Assembly: GCA_034430115.1 (NCBI GenBank) | Contig: DAOUFG010000047.1 | Coordinates: 19,383 to 83,382, forward strand | Direction: 5' to 3' | DNA: 64,000 nucleotides | Source of the DNA: CAIXPS01 sp034430115 | Lineage (GTDB): Bacteria; Chloroflexota; Anaerolineae; J036; Brachytrichaceae | In this document: in pieces, positions 41,393 through 50,048 of the stretch | How positions within the stretch are numbered: the first letter of the stretch is position 1 | Layout: the number at the start of each line of letters is the position of its first letter | Position numbers and translations under genes: made by a program | The notes under the pieces: model-generated | Databases searched by the model: none | What the model was told of the DNA's origin: nothing | What the model saw: the letters and a program-made list of their open reading frames with translations, nothing else

Positions 41393-43936
41393 CTACTCTC
41401 CCGTGCACACCACGCTAGTCGCCGTCACGTCACCCACGCTCAACGTGCCATCGTAGGCCACCCGCACCTCACGTGTCTCACGTGGCAGCAGATCGAAATA
41501 GTCATCCGCCGGCTGCGCGCCCTCCGGCAGGCTCAGGTGCACGGCGTGCGCGAAGACGTCGCTGCTCACGCGCACGCGCCAGGCGCCTTTACCCGCCCGC
41601 GCCACTTTCACTTTTAGCTGCGGCGGCACCATCTGCAACTGGCGCTGATCGACAACGCGTAAGATCGCCGGCCAGATTGCCGGATCATCCTCCACCCGCG
41701 CAACCCACAGCGTCTTCATGGGGTCGGCCTCGCGCCGGTTGAACGTGGCGATCACCTTGCGCGCCAGCGGCGGGCAGGAGAGCGATTTCTCGCGCAGTTG
41801 TTCGGCGCTGCCATCCAAAGCCAGGCTGCCAAAGGCCAGCGTCCCCGTAACGGGAGATTGCGTGTCATTTGCCATCGTCACGCTCACCTGGCCGCCCTGT
41901 TCGCGCAGGATGAGCCGCACCGGCGCAAGCGCGCGCCGCACGAAGTACCACGAAATCTTGCGCCGCAGGTAATAGTCGATCACCGTCCAGCCCACTTCGC
42001 CCCAGCAGTCCTCATACATCCAGAACAGGCCGCCGTAGCAATAGGGATGCGCGCGGAAGGTATCCAGCGAATAGGCATACATCAGACCCTGCGTCAGGCC
42101 GCTATAGAGGAAATACTCGTCCAGGCTGATCTTCTCGGGGTCCGCATAATGCTTGCGGATGCCCGCTTCCACGGTGTCCTTCTCGAAGGTGTTGTTGTGA
42201 TGCTGCCACACTTTGCCCTGCCGGTCGAAGGGCGCTCCATCCAGGTACTGCAACACCGTGGCCTTATCGGGAGCGCCGATGTAGCCATATTCCGAGACAA
42301 AGCGCGAGGTGCATTTGTCATATTCCTCTGGCGTGATGCGCTTGGCCATCTCGGCGTTCATCATGCAGTCGCCCCAGTGATGCCGGTCGCCCACCTCGGC
42401 CGAGTTCGGGTGCATCCCGCCAAACGGCGAACCATTCCAGTAGGGGATGTTGGGGCAATTGGCCTGCACCGCGGCGGGCAGCAATTCGTTATACAGATGC
42501 GCGCCGCCGTCGGTCTTGCCGGGCCACCATTCGTCAAAGCCCCAGTTGTTCTCATTGGAGCCGCTCCACAGCCCCATACAGGCATGGTTGCGCAGGCGCT
42601 TGGTTTGATAATCGGCCTCCTTGCGCACGTCCTCACAGAACCAGGACTGGTGATCGGGATATGGCGCGCAGGCAAACATGAAATCGTGCCACAGCAAAAT
42701 GCCATAGCGGTCGCAAGCCTCGTAGAAGGCTTCCGGCTCATAGAGCCCCCCACCCCATACGCGCAGCATGTTGAAGTTGGCCTGCTGCGCCTCATGCACC
42801 AGCGCATCATACTTCGAGGCCGGGATGCGCGCATAAATGGTGTCTGCCGGGATCCAATCGCCGCCTTTGCAAAAGACGCGTTTCCCGTTCACCAGCAGCG
42901 CAAACAGGTGTTTCTCCTGCGCCACGTCGCCAAAGTCGATCTCCACAAAGCGCAACCCATATTTCAGCACCGGGAAGCTGGATTGCTCCGGCTCAGCCCC
43001 AGGCTCGCGGCTACTGATGGCGCTCAACACCGCCTGGATGGTGTAGCGATGTTGCTCGCCCATGCCGTTCGGCCACCAAAAGCGCGGGTTCTTCAGCGGC
43101 ACGTCAAACGTCACATAGTTCAACCCCGAGCGCAAAAGCACCGTCTGAGCCGCCTTGATCGTTTGCCGGCTTTCGTCGGTGACGCTGATTTGCACGGTGC
43201 CCGTACTGGTGCTGAAGAAATGCCAGGAATCCACCGTCAGCGTGACGCGCAACCCGACGTTACGCCCCACGCGATAGGGCTGCACGGAACAATCCCGAAT
43301 GCAAGCCACGTTCCAGGCACGAATGAACACGTCGCCCGCGATTGCCGTGGTCGCCACGCGTGGGCTCCAATCCCATCCAAAGCTATATTGCGGCTTGCGC
43401 ACGAATGCGCGCCGCGGGTCGCCACGTTCAGGGCGCCCATTGCCCGCCTCGGTGCCCACCGGCGCACCCAGGGTTTGCAGTTGCTCGGGCGTCACATCTT
43501 CCACGCCCGAAGTGAGCCGCACCAGCAACGTGTTGGCGCCACCAGGGTTCAGGTGCTGCTTGATTTGCGCCACGAATGGATAGAATGCGTTCTTGTGATC
43601 CCCCAGGTGCACGCCGTTCAGATAGATCGACGCGTTGGCGTCCAGGCCGTTCAGCGTCAATTCCACGACGTCGGACGCCAGCCAGCTCGGTTGCGTATCG
43701 AACTGCTTACGGAACCACCACGAACGATCCTCCGTCCAGCGGCAATCGAAGCTATTCAGCCCCAGCAGGGGGTCCTTGATCCGCCCGGCATCCATCAAAC
43801 CCTGATGAATGTCCCCCGGCACGGGTTGTTCGATCCACCCTTCCTGCAGATCCGCGATGCGGGCTGCTTCGGTATGCGCAACGCTAAGCGGTTCATCGTG
43901 CAATTGCCACGTTCCATTGAGCATCATTTGTTGCAT
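41393..43936 (-). CDS. Beta-mannosidase, glycoside hydrolase family 2
   Basis: 847 residues. Domain order follows GH2: N-terminal jelly-roll sugar-binding domain (about 1-190) with LNGLDANASIYLNGVHLG, immunoglobulin-like domains, then the TIM barrel. Catalytic residues are Glu462 in SGSNENNWGF (acid/base) and Glu549 in SEYGYIG (nucleophile). RKPQYSFGWDWSP and the LRVWGGGLYEP block are typical of beta-mannosidases rather than beta-galactosidases. No signal peptide, so it hydrolyses imported beta-mannosides (mannan or glucomannan fragments, or N-glycan cores) in the cytoplasm. It faces the cellulase-like gene and diverges from the HAD gene. Confidence 0.93.
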   Translation of the reverse strand: MQQMMLNGTWQLHDEPLSVAHTEAARIADLQEGWIEQPVPGDIHQGLMDAGRIKDPLLGLNSFDCRWTEDRSWWFRKQFDTQPSWLASDVVELTLNGLDANASIYLNGVHLGDHKNAFYPFVAQIKQHLNPGGANTLLVRLTSGVEDVTPEQLQTLGAPVGTEAGNGRPERGDPRRAFVRKPQYSFGWDWSPRVATTAIAGDVFIRAWNVACIRDCSVQPYRVGRNVGLRVTLTVDSWHFFSTSTGTVQISVTDESRQTIKAAQTVLLRSGLNYVTFDVPLKNPRFWWPNGMGEQHRYTIQAVLSAISSREPGAEPEQSSFPVLKYGLRFVEIDFGDVAQEKHLFALLVNGKRVFCKGGDWIPADTIYARIPASKYDALVHEAQQANFNMLRVWGGGLYEPEAFYEACDRYGILLWHDFMFACAPYPDHQSWFCEDVRKEADYQTKRLRNHACMGLWSGSNENNWGFDEWWPGKTDGGAHLYNELLPAAVQANCPNIPYWNGSPFGGMHPNSAEVGDRHHWGDCMMNAEMAKRITPEEYDKCTSRFVSEYGYIGAPDKATVLQYLDGAPFDRQGKVWQHHNNTFEKDTVEAGIRKHYADPEKISLDEYFLYSGLTQGLMYAYSLDTFRAHPYCYGGLFWMYEDCWGEVGWTVIDYYLRRKISWYFVRRALAPVRLILREQGGQVSVTMANDTQSPVTGTLAFGSLALDGSAEQLREKSLSCPPLARKVIATFNRREADPMKTLWVARVEDDPAIWPAILRVVDQRQLQMVPPQLKVKVARAGKGAWRVRVSSDVFAHAVHLSLPEGAQPADDYFDLLPRETREVRVAYDGTLSVGDVTATSVVCTGE

Positions 43937-44007
43937 TGATTTGGCCCTCGACTAGATCACAAATTCATTCGATCCTTCGGTCAGTTGATAGCGCCGGTGT
44001 GCATTTC

Positions 44008-44061
44008 CCGGCCCAATTCGCACAGCGCGGGAGTTCTTCGGTGATTATAGGGTTGGGCCGG
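44008..44061. promoter_or_regulatory. Spaced inverted repeat in the beta-mannosidase / HAD divergent region
   Basis: CCGGCCCAA (44008-44016) and TTGGGCCGG (44053-44061) are perfect inverted arms 36 bases apart in the 169-base divergent gap. Either a looped regulator site or a weak hairpin. Confidence 0.35.
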
Positions 44062-44090
44062 AGAATTGCACGGCGTGTTGTGCAGCCGCA

Positions 44091-44096
44091 TACAAT
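44091..44096 (+). promoter_or_regulatory. Candidate -10 box for the HAD-SDR-enolase-Gfo operon
   Basis: TACAAT is 9 bases before the ATG at 44106. A TTGCAC (44066-44071) lies 19 bases upstream as possible -35. No ribosome site is seen, so the transcript would be nearly leaderless. Confidence 0.4.
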
Positions 44097-44105
44097 CAGG
44101 GGACT

Positions 44106-44774
44106 ATGCAACACACGCTCTATGCCATCATATGGGATTTAGACGGCGTGCTGATCGACTCGGGCGACTATCATTTCCGCGCCTGGCGCGAGATCATGCA
44201 CGACGTATGCCACCGCGAGTTCACGGCACAAGAATTCAAGCGCACCTTTGGCATGCGCAACGCCGAGATGCTGCGCGACGTGCTGGGCGCGCAACGCGAC
44301 ACAATCGACATCGACGAGGAACATCTTGCGGACGTCAAAGAAGCGCGCTATCGCGAATTGGTGCGCGCGGAGGGGCTGAGCCTGCTGCCCGGGGTGGCGG
44401 ACTGGCTGGCCAGCGCACAGCGGGCCGGCTGGCAACAGGCCGTCGCGTCTTCTGCGCCGCGCCTGAACGTCGACGCAGTGATGGACACATTGCACATTCA
44501 GCACTACTTCGGCGCTATGATCGCCGCGGAAGACGTGACCCACGGCAAACCGGACCCAGAGGTATACCTGGCCGCAGCCAACCGCCTGGGGGTGATGCCC
44601 TCGCATTGCATCGTCATCGAAGACGCCCCCGCCGGCGTACAAGGCGCGCATAGCGGGGGGATGGCCTGCATCGGCGTGCTCACCTCGCATCCGTCTCTGC
44701 AAGCCAACGTCGTCGTGCCCACCCTGGCGGATATTCCTTTCGATGAAGCGTTCAAGCTGGTCGGCGCTGCGTAG
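44106..44774 (+). CDS. HAD-superfamily phosphatase / beta-phosphoglucomutase-like
   Basis: 222 residues. Motif I is WDLDGVLIDS with nucleophile Asp11 and acid/base Asp13; motif II is VASSAP; motif III/IV are GKPDPEVYLAA and VIEDAPAGVQGA. The helical cap between residues 20 and 90 matches subclass C1 (beta-PGM/phosphatase). Members remove phosphate from sugar phosphates or interconvert beta-glucose-1-P and glucose-6-P. Here it leads three sugar-metabolism genes. It starts without a ribosome site but with a TACAAT box just upstream. The next start is 41 bases after its stop. Confidence 0.9.
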   Translation: MQHTLYAIIWDLDGVLIDSGDYHFRAWREIMHDVCHREFTAQEFKRTFGMRNAEMLRDVLGAQRDTIDIDEEHLADVKEARYRELVRAEGLSLLPGVADWLASAQRAGWQQAVASSAPRLNVDAVMDTLHIQHYFGAMIAAEDVTHGKPDPEVYLAAANRLGVMPSHCIVIEDAPAGVQGAHSGGMACIGVLTSHPSLQANVVVPTLADIPFDEAFKLVGAA

Positions 44775-44815
44775 TACGGTTGCGCGTTTCATCGTTGCGC
44801 GCCACAATTCGTAAT

Positions 44816-45574
44816 ATGCTAAAAGGCAAGGTGGCGATTGTCACCGGTTCCACGGGCGGCATTGGCAAAGGTATTGCGCAGGCGCTGGCGGCCGAAGGCG
44901 CCGGCATCATCGTCTCTGGACGCAGGATCGACGAAGGCGAGCAGGTCGTCAGCCAGATTAAAGCCCGCGGCGGTGTAGCCACCTTTGTGCGCGCCGATGT
45001 CGCCCGCGAACAGGATTGCCGGGCCCTCATCCGCGCCGCGTTGGATCGGTTTGGCCGGCTGGACATCCTGGTCAACAACGCCGGCATATTCCCCATTGCC
45101 CCCCTGTCGGAAGTAAGCGCTTCGCAGTGGGATGAGGTATTCAGCGTTAACGTGCGCGGAGCCTTCCTGTGCAGCCAGACCGCCATCCCTGCACTCAAAC
45201 AACAAGGCGGCGGTTGCATCATCAACATCGGTTCCACGCTTGTATATCGCGGCATGGGAGATCGCATCGCCTATTCCTGCTCCAAGGGTGCGCTGCTGAC
45301 CATGACGCAGGTCATGGCGCGCGAGCTATTGCCTTTGCGCATCCGCGTCAATTGGGTCACGGTCGGTTGGGTCGCCACTCCCGGCGAGGTGGAGTTGCGC
45401 AATCGTGACGCCGGCAATGGGCAAAATTACCTTTCGGAGATGGACCGGCGCGCGCCGCTTGGCCGCCTCGAATCGGTGGAAGACATCGCCGCCGGCGTGG
45501 TCTACCTTACCTCAGATGCCGCCAGTCACGTCACCGGTTGCGAGTTGAACATCTCCGGCGGCATGTGGATATAA
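44816..45574 (+). CDS. Short-chain dehydrogenase/reductase (probable sugar dehydrogenase)
   Basis: 252 residues from ATG 44816; an upstream in-frame start at 44780 adds 12 unrelated residues. Classical SDR: cofactor loop TGSTGGIGKG (10-19), NNAG, catalytic Tyr153 and Lys157 in YSCSKG, and Ser in NIGS. The C-terminus AASHVTGCELNISGG is typical. A CACAAT box 7 bases before the ATG may serve as an internal promoter. With the enolase-superfamily dehydratase only 2 bases downstream, it is likely to oxidise a free sugar (for example L-fucose, L-rhamnose or galactose) to the lactone before dehydration. The exact sugar is not readable. Confidence 0.92.
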   Translation: MLKGKVAIVTGSTGGIGKGIAQALAAEGAGIIVSGRRIDEGEQVVSQIKARGGVATFVRADVAREQDCRALIRAALDRFGRLDILVNNAGIFPIAPLSEVSASQWDEVFSVNVRGAFLCSQTAIPALKQQGGGCIINIGSTLVYRGMGDRIAYSCSKGALLTMTQVMARELLPLRIRVNWVTVGWVATPGEVELRNRDAGNGQNYLSEMDRRAPLGRLESVEDIAAGVVYLTSDAASHVTGCELNISGGMWI

Positions 45575-45576
45575 GC

Positions 45577-46710
45577 ATGAAAATAACCGAGATCAAAACC
45601 TATATTGCCGGGAACCCCTGGAAGAACTGGGTATTCGTCAAGGTGTGCACCGATGAGGGGATAACCGGCCTGGGCGAAGCCACTGGCGGGCTGAGCGCCA
45701 AGCCGGGTGAAGCACAGGTACACGAACTGGAGCGCTTCGTCATTGGCGAAGACCCATTGCAACCCGAACGCCTGTGGCACAAGATGTACAAAGGGCTGTT
45801 CCTGGGCAGCAACGTGGGCATGAACGCCATCGAGATCGCCTGCTGGGACATCCTGGGCAAGGCGCTGAATACCCCGGTGTGGAAGTTGCTGGGCGGCAAG
45901 CACCGTCCTGCGCTGCGCGTCTACGCCAACGGCTGGTACCAGGGCCCGCGTGACCCGGCCTTCTTCGCCGAGGCGGCCGCGCGCGTGAAAGAGATGGGCT
46001 ACACGGCGTTGAAATTCGACCCATTCGGCACCGCCTATCGCTTTTTCTCGCCGACGGAGGAACGGTTGTCACTGGCGATTGTGCGCGCGGTGCGCAACGC
46101 CGTTGGCGACGACGTCGATCTGCTGATCGAAGGGCACGACCGCTTCAGCGTATCCAGCGCCATCCGGGTGGGCAAACAACTGGAAGAATTTCACCCCATG
46201 TGGTTCGAAACACCCGCCATGTCCACCGACATCGCCGCGACCGTCGAAGTGGCACGCAGCATCGGCGTTCCGGTTGCCACCGGAGAACGGTTCAAGACGC
46301 TTGGGCAGGTGCTCGAACTCATGTCGCATCGCGCGGTGGACATCGTGCAGCCCGAAACGCTCAGCATCGGCGGCATCTCCGGGGCGCGCAAGGCGGCGGC
46401 CATCATAGAAGCCGGCGAAGGCTTTGTAGCATTACACCAGGCCCAAAGCCCCTTCAACACGGCGATCAACGCGCACCTGCATGCCAGCATGCCAAACTTC
46501 CTGATCCAGGAATGCTTCGACGATTTCCTGGCCCCCTGGGCGTTCGAGATCATGCACGGTGTGCCGCGCGTGAAGCAAGGCTACCTGGAACCACCGGATG
46601 CCCCCGGCATCGGCGTGGAACTGGATGAGGCGGAGCTTGCAAAACATCCCTACGGGCAAGACAACTTTTTGCGCCTGTTCGAGGATGGATGGGAACGGCG
46701 CAGAAGATAA
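45577..46710 (+). CDS. Enolase-superfamily sugar-acid dehydratase (galactonate dehydratase-like)
   Basis: 377 residues from ATG 45577, 2 bases after the SDR stop. It is a mandelate racemase / muconate-lactonising enzyme family member: N-terminal capping domain with MKITEIKTYIAGNPWKNWV and GLGEATGG, then the barrel with LKFDPFG, LLIEGHDRF, WFETPAMSTD and ATGERFKT. The E-x-x, E, E set provides Mg ligands and a His in ALHQAQSPFN would act as acid catalyst, as in DgoD-type dehydratases. It would convert an aldonic acid to 2-keto-3-deoxyaldonate. The galactonate assignment is tentative; fuconate or rhamnonate are equally plausible here. Confidence 0.87.
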   Translation: MKITEIKTYIAGNPWKNWVFVKVCTDEGITGLGEATGGLSAKPGEAQVHELERFVIGEDPLQPERLWHKMYKGLFLGSNVGMNAIEIACWDILGKALNTPVWKLLGGKHRPALRVYANGWYQGPRDPAFFAEAAARVKEMGYTALKFDPFGTAYRFFSPTEERLSLAIVRAVRNAVGDDVDLLIEGHDRFSVSSAIRVGKQLEEFHPMWFETPAMSTDIAATVEVARSIGVPVATGERFKTLGQVLELMSHRAVDIVQPETLSIGGISGARKAAAIIEAGEGFVALHQAQSPFNTAINAHLHASMPNFLIQECFDDFLAPWAFEIMHGVPRVKQGYLEPPDAPGIGVELDEAELAKHPYGQDNFLRLFEDGWERRRR

Positions 46711-46728
46711 ACAATACAAAGGAGTTCT

Positions 46729-47940
46729 ATGAGCGACACGACCAATCAAGTTCGATTAGCTCTCGTCGGCTGCGGTGGCATTTCTGGCGCACACGTAGCC
46801 GGGTATAAGGATCTCTTTGAGCGAGGCTGCCGTGAATTCGTCGTCACGGCCTGCTGCGACGTGCGCGAAGAGAGCGCCCGCAAACGTGCCCAGGAAATCG
46901 CCGCCTTTCAAGGCAGCGAACCGGCCGTCTTCACTTCGCAAGAAGACGTGCTCAAGGCCGGCCTGGCGGACGCCGCGGATGTTTGCGTGCCACACTGTTT
47001 CCATCACAGCGCGGCCATCCCATTGCTGGATGGCGGGCTGCACGTGATGGTGGAGAAGCCCATCGGCATTACCATCAAAGCCTCACAGAAGATCATCGCC
47101 GCTGCCCAACAAAACAACCGCGTGCTGGCGACCGCCGAAAACATCCGGCGCTACCTCACCGCCCGCTCGTGCGCCTGGGCTATCAACGAGCAACACCTGA
47201 TCGGCGCAATGCGCCTGGTGAACGCGCAGTCCATTTCCTATAACCTGTTCGACTACGATAACCCGGCCATGAAGTGGCGCGGCGTCAAGCTGCTCACCGG
47301 CGGCGGCATGATCATGGATAGCGGCGCGCACTTCGCAGACATGATGGAAGTGTTGTTTGGCGACGTGGACGAGGTATATTGCACCTTCAACACCTACGAT
47401 AACCGGCCCATCAAAGACGCGCCCATCATTGGCGACACTTTCGCAGACGTGGAAGATACCTGGCACGCCATCATCCGCTTCAAGAGCGGCCTGCACGTCG
47501 TCTGGGTCCATTCACGTTCGCTCTATGGCGAGGCGGTGAATACCGCGAACTATTACGGCAGCAGCGGCACCATGCAGGCACTGGGTTACGCCTTCCACCC
47601 CTTCCAGAACGGCGGCTGTGCCAAGCTTTCGGACGGCACCGCACTCACCAACGAACAGATACAGGCCAACTACCTGGCCAGCCTGACAGAAGAACAAAAA
47701 GCCCGCCTGTTCCCCTATGGCAGCACCGATGGATTCGCCATCGAAGTATGGGACTTCATCAACGCCATTCGCACCGGCCGCAAGCCGGAGATGGATGGCT
47801 TCGATGGGTTGCGCGCCAAAGCACTGTGCGAATGCTGCTACGAATCCAGTGTAGCCGGGACGCCGGTCAAGTTCGATGACGTGATCAGCGGCAAGATCGA
47901 GGCCTTCCAGAAGCCGATCAACGACTACTGGAAGATCTAA
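46729..47940 (+). CDS. Gfo/Idh/MocA-family oxidoreductase
   Basis: 403 residues, preceded by AAAGGAG. The Rossmann start is LALVGCGGISGAHVAGY; the active-site lysine motif is VMVEKPIG. A second alpha/beta domain of typical Gfo/Idh/MocA type fills the rest, with GGGMIMDSGAHFADMMEVLF where the conserved His is found. Members oxidise or reduce sugars and inositols with NAD(P)H. It closes the HAD-SDR-dehydratase operon and overlaps a terminator-like inverted repeat. Sugar specificity unknown. Confidence 0.92.
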   Translation: MSDTTNQVRLALVGCGGISGAHVAGYKDLFERGCREFVVTACCDVREESARKRAQEIAAFQGSEPAVFTSQEDVLKAGLADAADVCVPHCFHHSAAIPLLDGGLHVMVEKPIGITIKASQKIIAAAQQNNRVLATAENIRRYLTARSCAWAINEQHLIGAMRLVNAQSISYNLFDYDNPAMKWRGVKLLTGGGMIMDSGAHFADMMEVLFGDVDEVYCTFNTYDNRPIKDAPIIGDTFADVEDTWHAIIRFKSGLHVVWVHSRSLYGEAVNTANYYGSSGTMQALGYAFHPFQNGGCAKLSDGTALTNEQIQANYLASLTEEQKARLFPYGSTDGFAIEVWDFINAIRTGRKPEMDGFDGLRAKALCECCYESSVAGTPVKFDDVISGKIEAFQKPINDYWKI

Positions 47941-47948
47941 CGCTCAAC

Positions 47949-47999
47949 AACCTCCGGGAATTCGTTAGGCACCGCACCAGCGCCAGCCTCCCGGAGGTT
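47949..47999. terminator. Inverted repeat between convergent Gfo/Idh/MocA and rho genes
   Basis: AACCTCCGGGA (47949-47959) and TCCCGGAGGTT (47989-47999) are perfect 11-base arms with a 29-base loop, filling the 58-base gap between the two stop codons. It probably acts as a two-way terminator, though there is no T run. Confidence 0.6.
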
Positions 48000-49096
48000 C
48001 ACCCTCCCTCCACCCGGATGTTATTCAACAACGCCTCATTGGTGGAGAAGCGGTCTAGCAACTTGAGCATCAGCGCCATGCCCTCCGCCGGCCGAAGCCC
48101 GGCCAAGGCACGCCGCAGGTAGGTCAGGCGCTTGTTTTCTTCGGAGCTATAGAGTTGCTCCGCCTTGCGCGTGCTGCTGGCCGTCAGGTTGATCGCCGGG
48201 AAGATGCGCGCTTCGGCCAGGCTGCGCTCCAACACGATCTCGCTGTTCCCGGTCGCCTTGAACTCCTCATAGATCAACTGGTCCATGCGCGAGCCGGTAT
48301 CTTTGAGCATGCTGGCGATGATCGTGGCCGAGCCGCCGTGCTCCACGTTGCGCGCCAGGCCGAAGAACTGGCGTGGGATTTCCAGCGAGCCGGCCTCCAC
48401 CCCACCCGACAGAGTGCGGCCAGTGCCGTGCCCCTTCAGGTTAAAGGCCCGCACCAGGCGTGTCATACTATCGAGCAACACCACCACGTCGTGCCCACAC
48501 TCCAGTTCCGTGCGCACGTGCGCCAGCATCAGTTCGCACAGCGCAATATGCTCCTGCACCTTCTGATCGCTGGAGCTGGCAAACACCACCGCCGAGGTCT
48601 GGCGGCGAAAATAGGTCACTTCCTCCGGGCGCTCGTCGATCAAGAGCGTCACGACGTGTGCATGCGACTCGCCGACGTGGATGGCCCGGGCGATCTTTTC
48701 GATCAGCATCGTCTTTCCGGCTTTGGGCGGCGCGATGATCAGGCCACGCGTGCCTTTGGCGATGGGCGCGATCAAATCCACGATGCGCATACTGATGTCG
48801 CCTTCCACCGCCAGGTTAAAGCGCTCACTGGGGTCGATTGCGACCAGCTTGGCAAACTGCTTACGTTTTTGGTAAACCGTGGGCTTCACACCGCACACTT
48901 TTTGCACGTCCGCCAATTCACGGCCGTGTTTGCCAACCTGAGCAGATCCACTGACGGCAGATCCCTCCACAAGTTGGTACTGATCGATGAGTGCCTGAGG
49001 CACATGAATGGGCTCAGCAGCAGGATGAGCCGGGTCAAAAAGAATGAAAGCCCCTTTGGGTTGGTGTTTCAAAAGCCCTGATACAACTTCTGACAT
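47999..49096 (-). CDS. rho: Transcription termination factor Rho, compact form
   Basis: 365 residues; E. coli Rho has 419. The N-terminal helical domain is missing; an OB/cold-shock-type RNA-binding segment (SGLLKHQPKGAFILFDP onward) remains. The ATPase core is intact: Walker A IIAPPKAGKTML, LLIDERPEEVT, Walker B VVVLLDSMTRLVRAFN, and SGGVEAGSLEIPRQFFG, where the E. coli protein has the Q-loop block SGGVDANALHKPKRFFG. TGSRMDQLIYEEFKATGN follows. It should load on RNA as a hexamer and end transcription. The deviations from the usual DSITRLARAYN and the short N-terminus suggest a divergent or second Rho. It lies after a GNAT gene on the minus strand. Confidence 0.9.
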   Translation of the reverse strand: MSEVVSGLLKHQPKGAFILFDPAHPAAEPIHVPQALIDQYQLVEGSAVSGSAQVGKHGRELADVQKVCGVKPTVYQKRKQFAKLVAIDPSERFNLAVEGDISMRIVDLIAPIAKGTRGLIIAPPKAGKTMLIEKIARAIHVGESHAHVVTLLIDERPEEVTYFRRQTSAVVFASSSDQKVQEHIALCELMLAHVRTELECGHDVVVLLDSMTRLVRAFNLKGHGTGRTLSGGVEAGSLEIPRQFFGLARNVEHGGSATIIASMLKDTGSRMDQLIYEEFKATGNSEIVLERSLAEARIFPAINLTASSTRKAEQLYSSEENKRLTYLRRALAGLRPAEGMALMLKLLDRFSTNEALLNNIRVEGG

Positions 49097-49179
49097 GATT
49101 CACTTCACACGAAACAAACGCCTGGTGGCAGGCATATACCTCCCGCCAGGGATCGAACGACTGAAAACTTACACGACAC

Positions 49180-50034
49180 TTACGACGCGTGGAACGAATA
49201 CTGCGCAAAATCACACACGGGCCGGTAACCGATCTTCTGATAGATGCTATTCGACGTCGGGTTCGCCAGATCGGTAAAAAGCGTGCAATAGGCCCATCCC
49301 TCATTCAACAGATGCTGGCTCAATGCAGCCACGCATGCCGAGGCATAGCCCTTGCCGCGCAATGCTGGCGGTGTGTAGACCATGTTCACGGAGACGCCCC
49401 TTACCATCGGGCGTGCGCTGGCAGCCATCGAGACGGGCTGCCCATCCACATCCCAAACGAAAAGCTCGCCATCGTTGACGCGACGCCGGGTGGCCTCCGG
49501 GGCAGCGTTCACGTCCTCGCCGTGCAGGGCCTCGGTGAGGAAGGCTACCATCCATTCCGTCAAACATGGCACGTCTTGCGCACCTGCCATGCGAAAGGCG
49601 CCCGGCCCGGCGGGCGCCGGCGTCACCTGGCGCAACTCATATACGCGCATACTCATCTGCACCTGATACGACACCTTCTTCAACTCAGACCAGCACTGCG
49701 CGAATCGCTCCGCCAGCTTCACCCGCCCCGAAGTTTCTGAAATCGGGGCACCCACAGCCGACAGATGCTCCGCCATCACTTGCAGCGCCTCAGCGGACAC
49801 TTCATGCGGGCCGAAGAGCGTGACCGGGTATGGCGGCGTGAGCAGCGCCGCAAGCGCCAAATCCTTGCCATCATGCACCGTCGCCAGGTAGCAAGGCACC
49901 GGGTTACGCCTCAGGCGCAGCGCGATTCCCAGCATCAAGTTATTGGCCGATTCTTCACGCACCAACCAATCCTGCGTCATCTTCAAGAATTGATCTGCCG
50001 ATGTATATGTTGCCAGCTTCAATGAGCTTGCCAT
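49180..50034 (-). CDS. GNAT-family N-acetyltransferase
   Basis: 284 residues. The N-terminal half (1-about 135) is a degenerate GNAT-like domain; the C-terminal half has the acetyl-CoA loop LRGKGYASACVAAL and the closing motif NPTSNSIYQKIGYRPV. A GAGGTGG site precedes the ATG at 50034. Substrate unknown: an amine of a small molecule or peptide. It sits 83 bases upstream of rho and 14 bases after the aldo/keto reductase stop, so it belongs to the minus-strand run, but its link to sugar genes is unclear. Confidence 0.85.
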   Translation of the reverse strand: MASSLKLATYTSADQFLKMTQDWLVREESANNLMLGIALRLRRNPVPCYLATVHDGKDLALAALLTPPYPVTLFGPHEVSAEALQVMAEHLSAVGAPISETSGRVKLAERFAQCWSELKKVSYQVQMSMRVYELRQVTPAPAGPGAFRMAGAQDVPCLTEWMVAFLTEALHGEDVNAAPEATRRRVNDGELFVWDVDGQPVSMAASARPMVRGVSVNMVYTPPALRGKGYASACVAALSQHLLNEGWAYCTLFTDLANPTSNSIYQKIGYRPVCDFAQYSFHAS

Positions 50035-50048
50035 GCCGCCACCTCACA

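Noticed and set aside
41798..43939. A 713-codon plus-strand open frame opposite the beta-mannosidase gene
   Set aside because: The minus-strand protein has clear GH2 motifs and both catalytic glutamates. The antisense frame is Arg/His/Ala/Val-rich with no recognisable domain, as expected from GC-biased codon positions.
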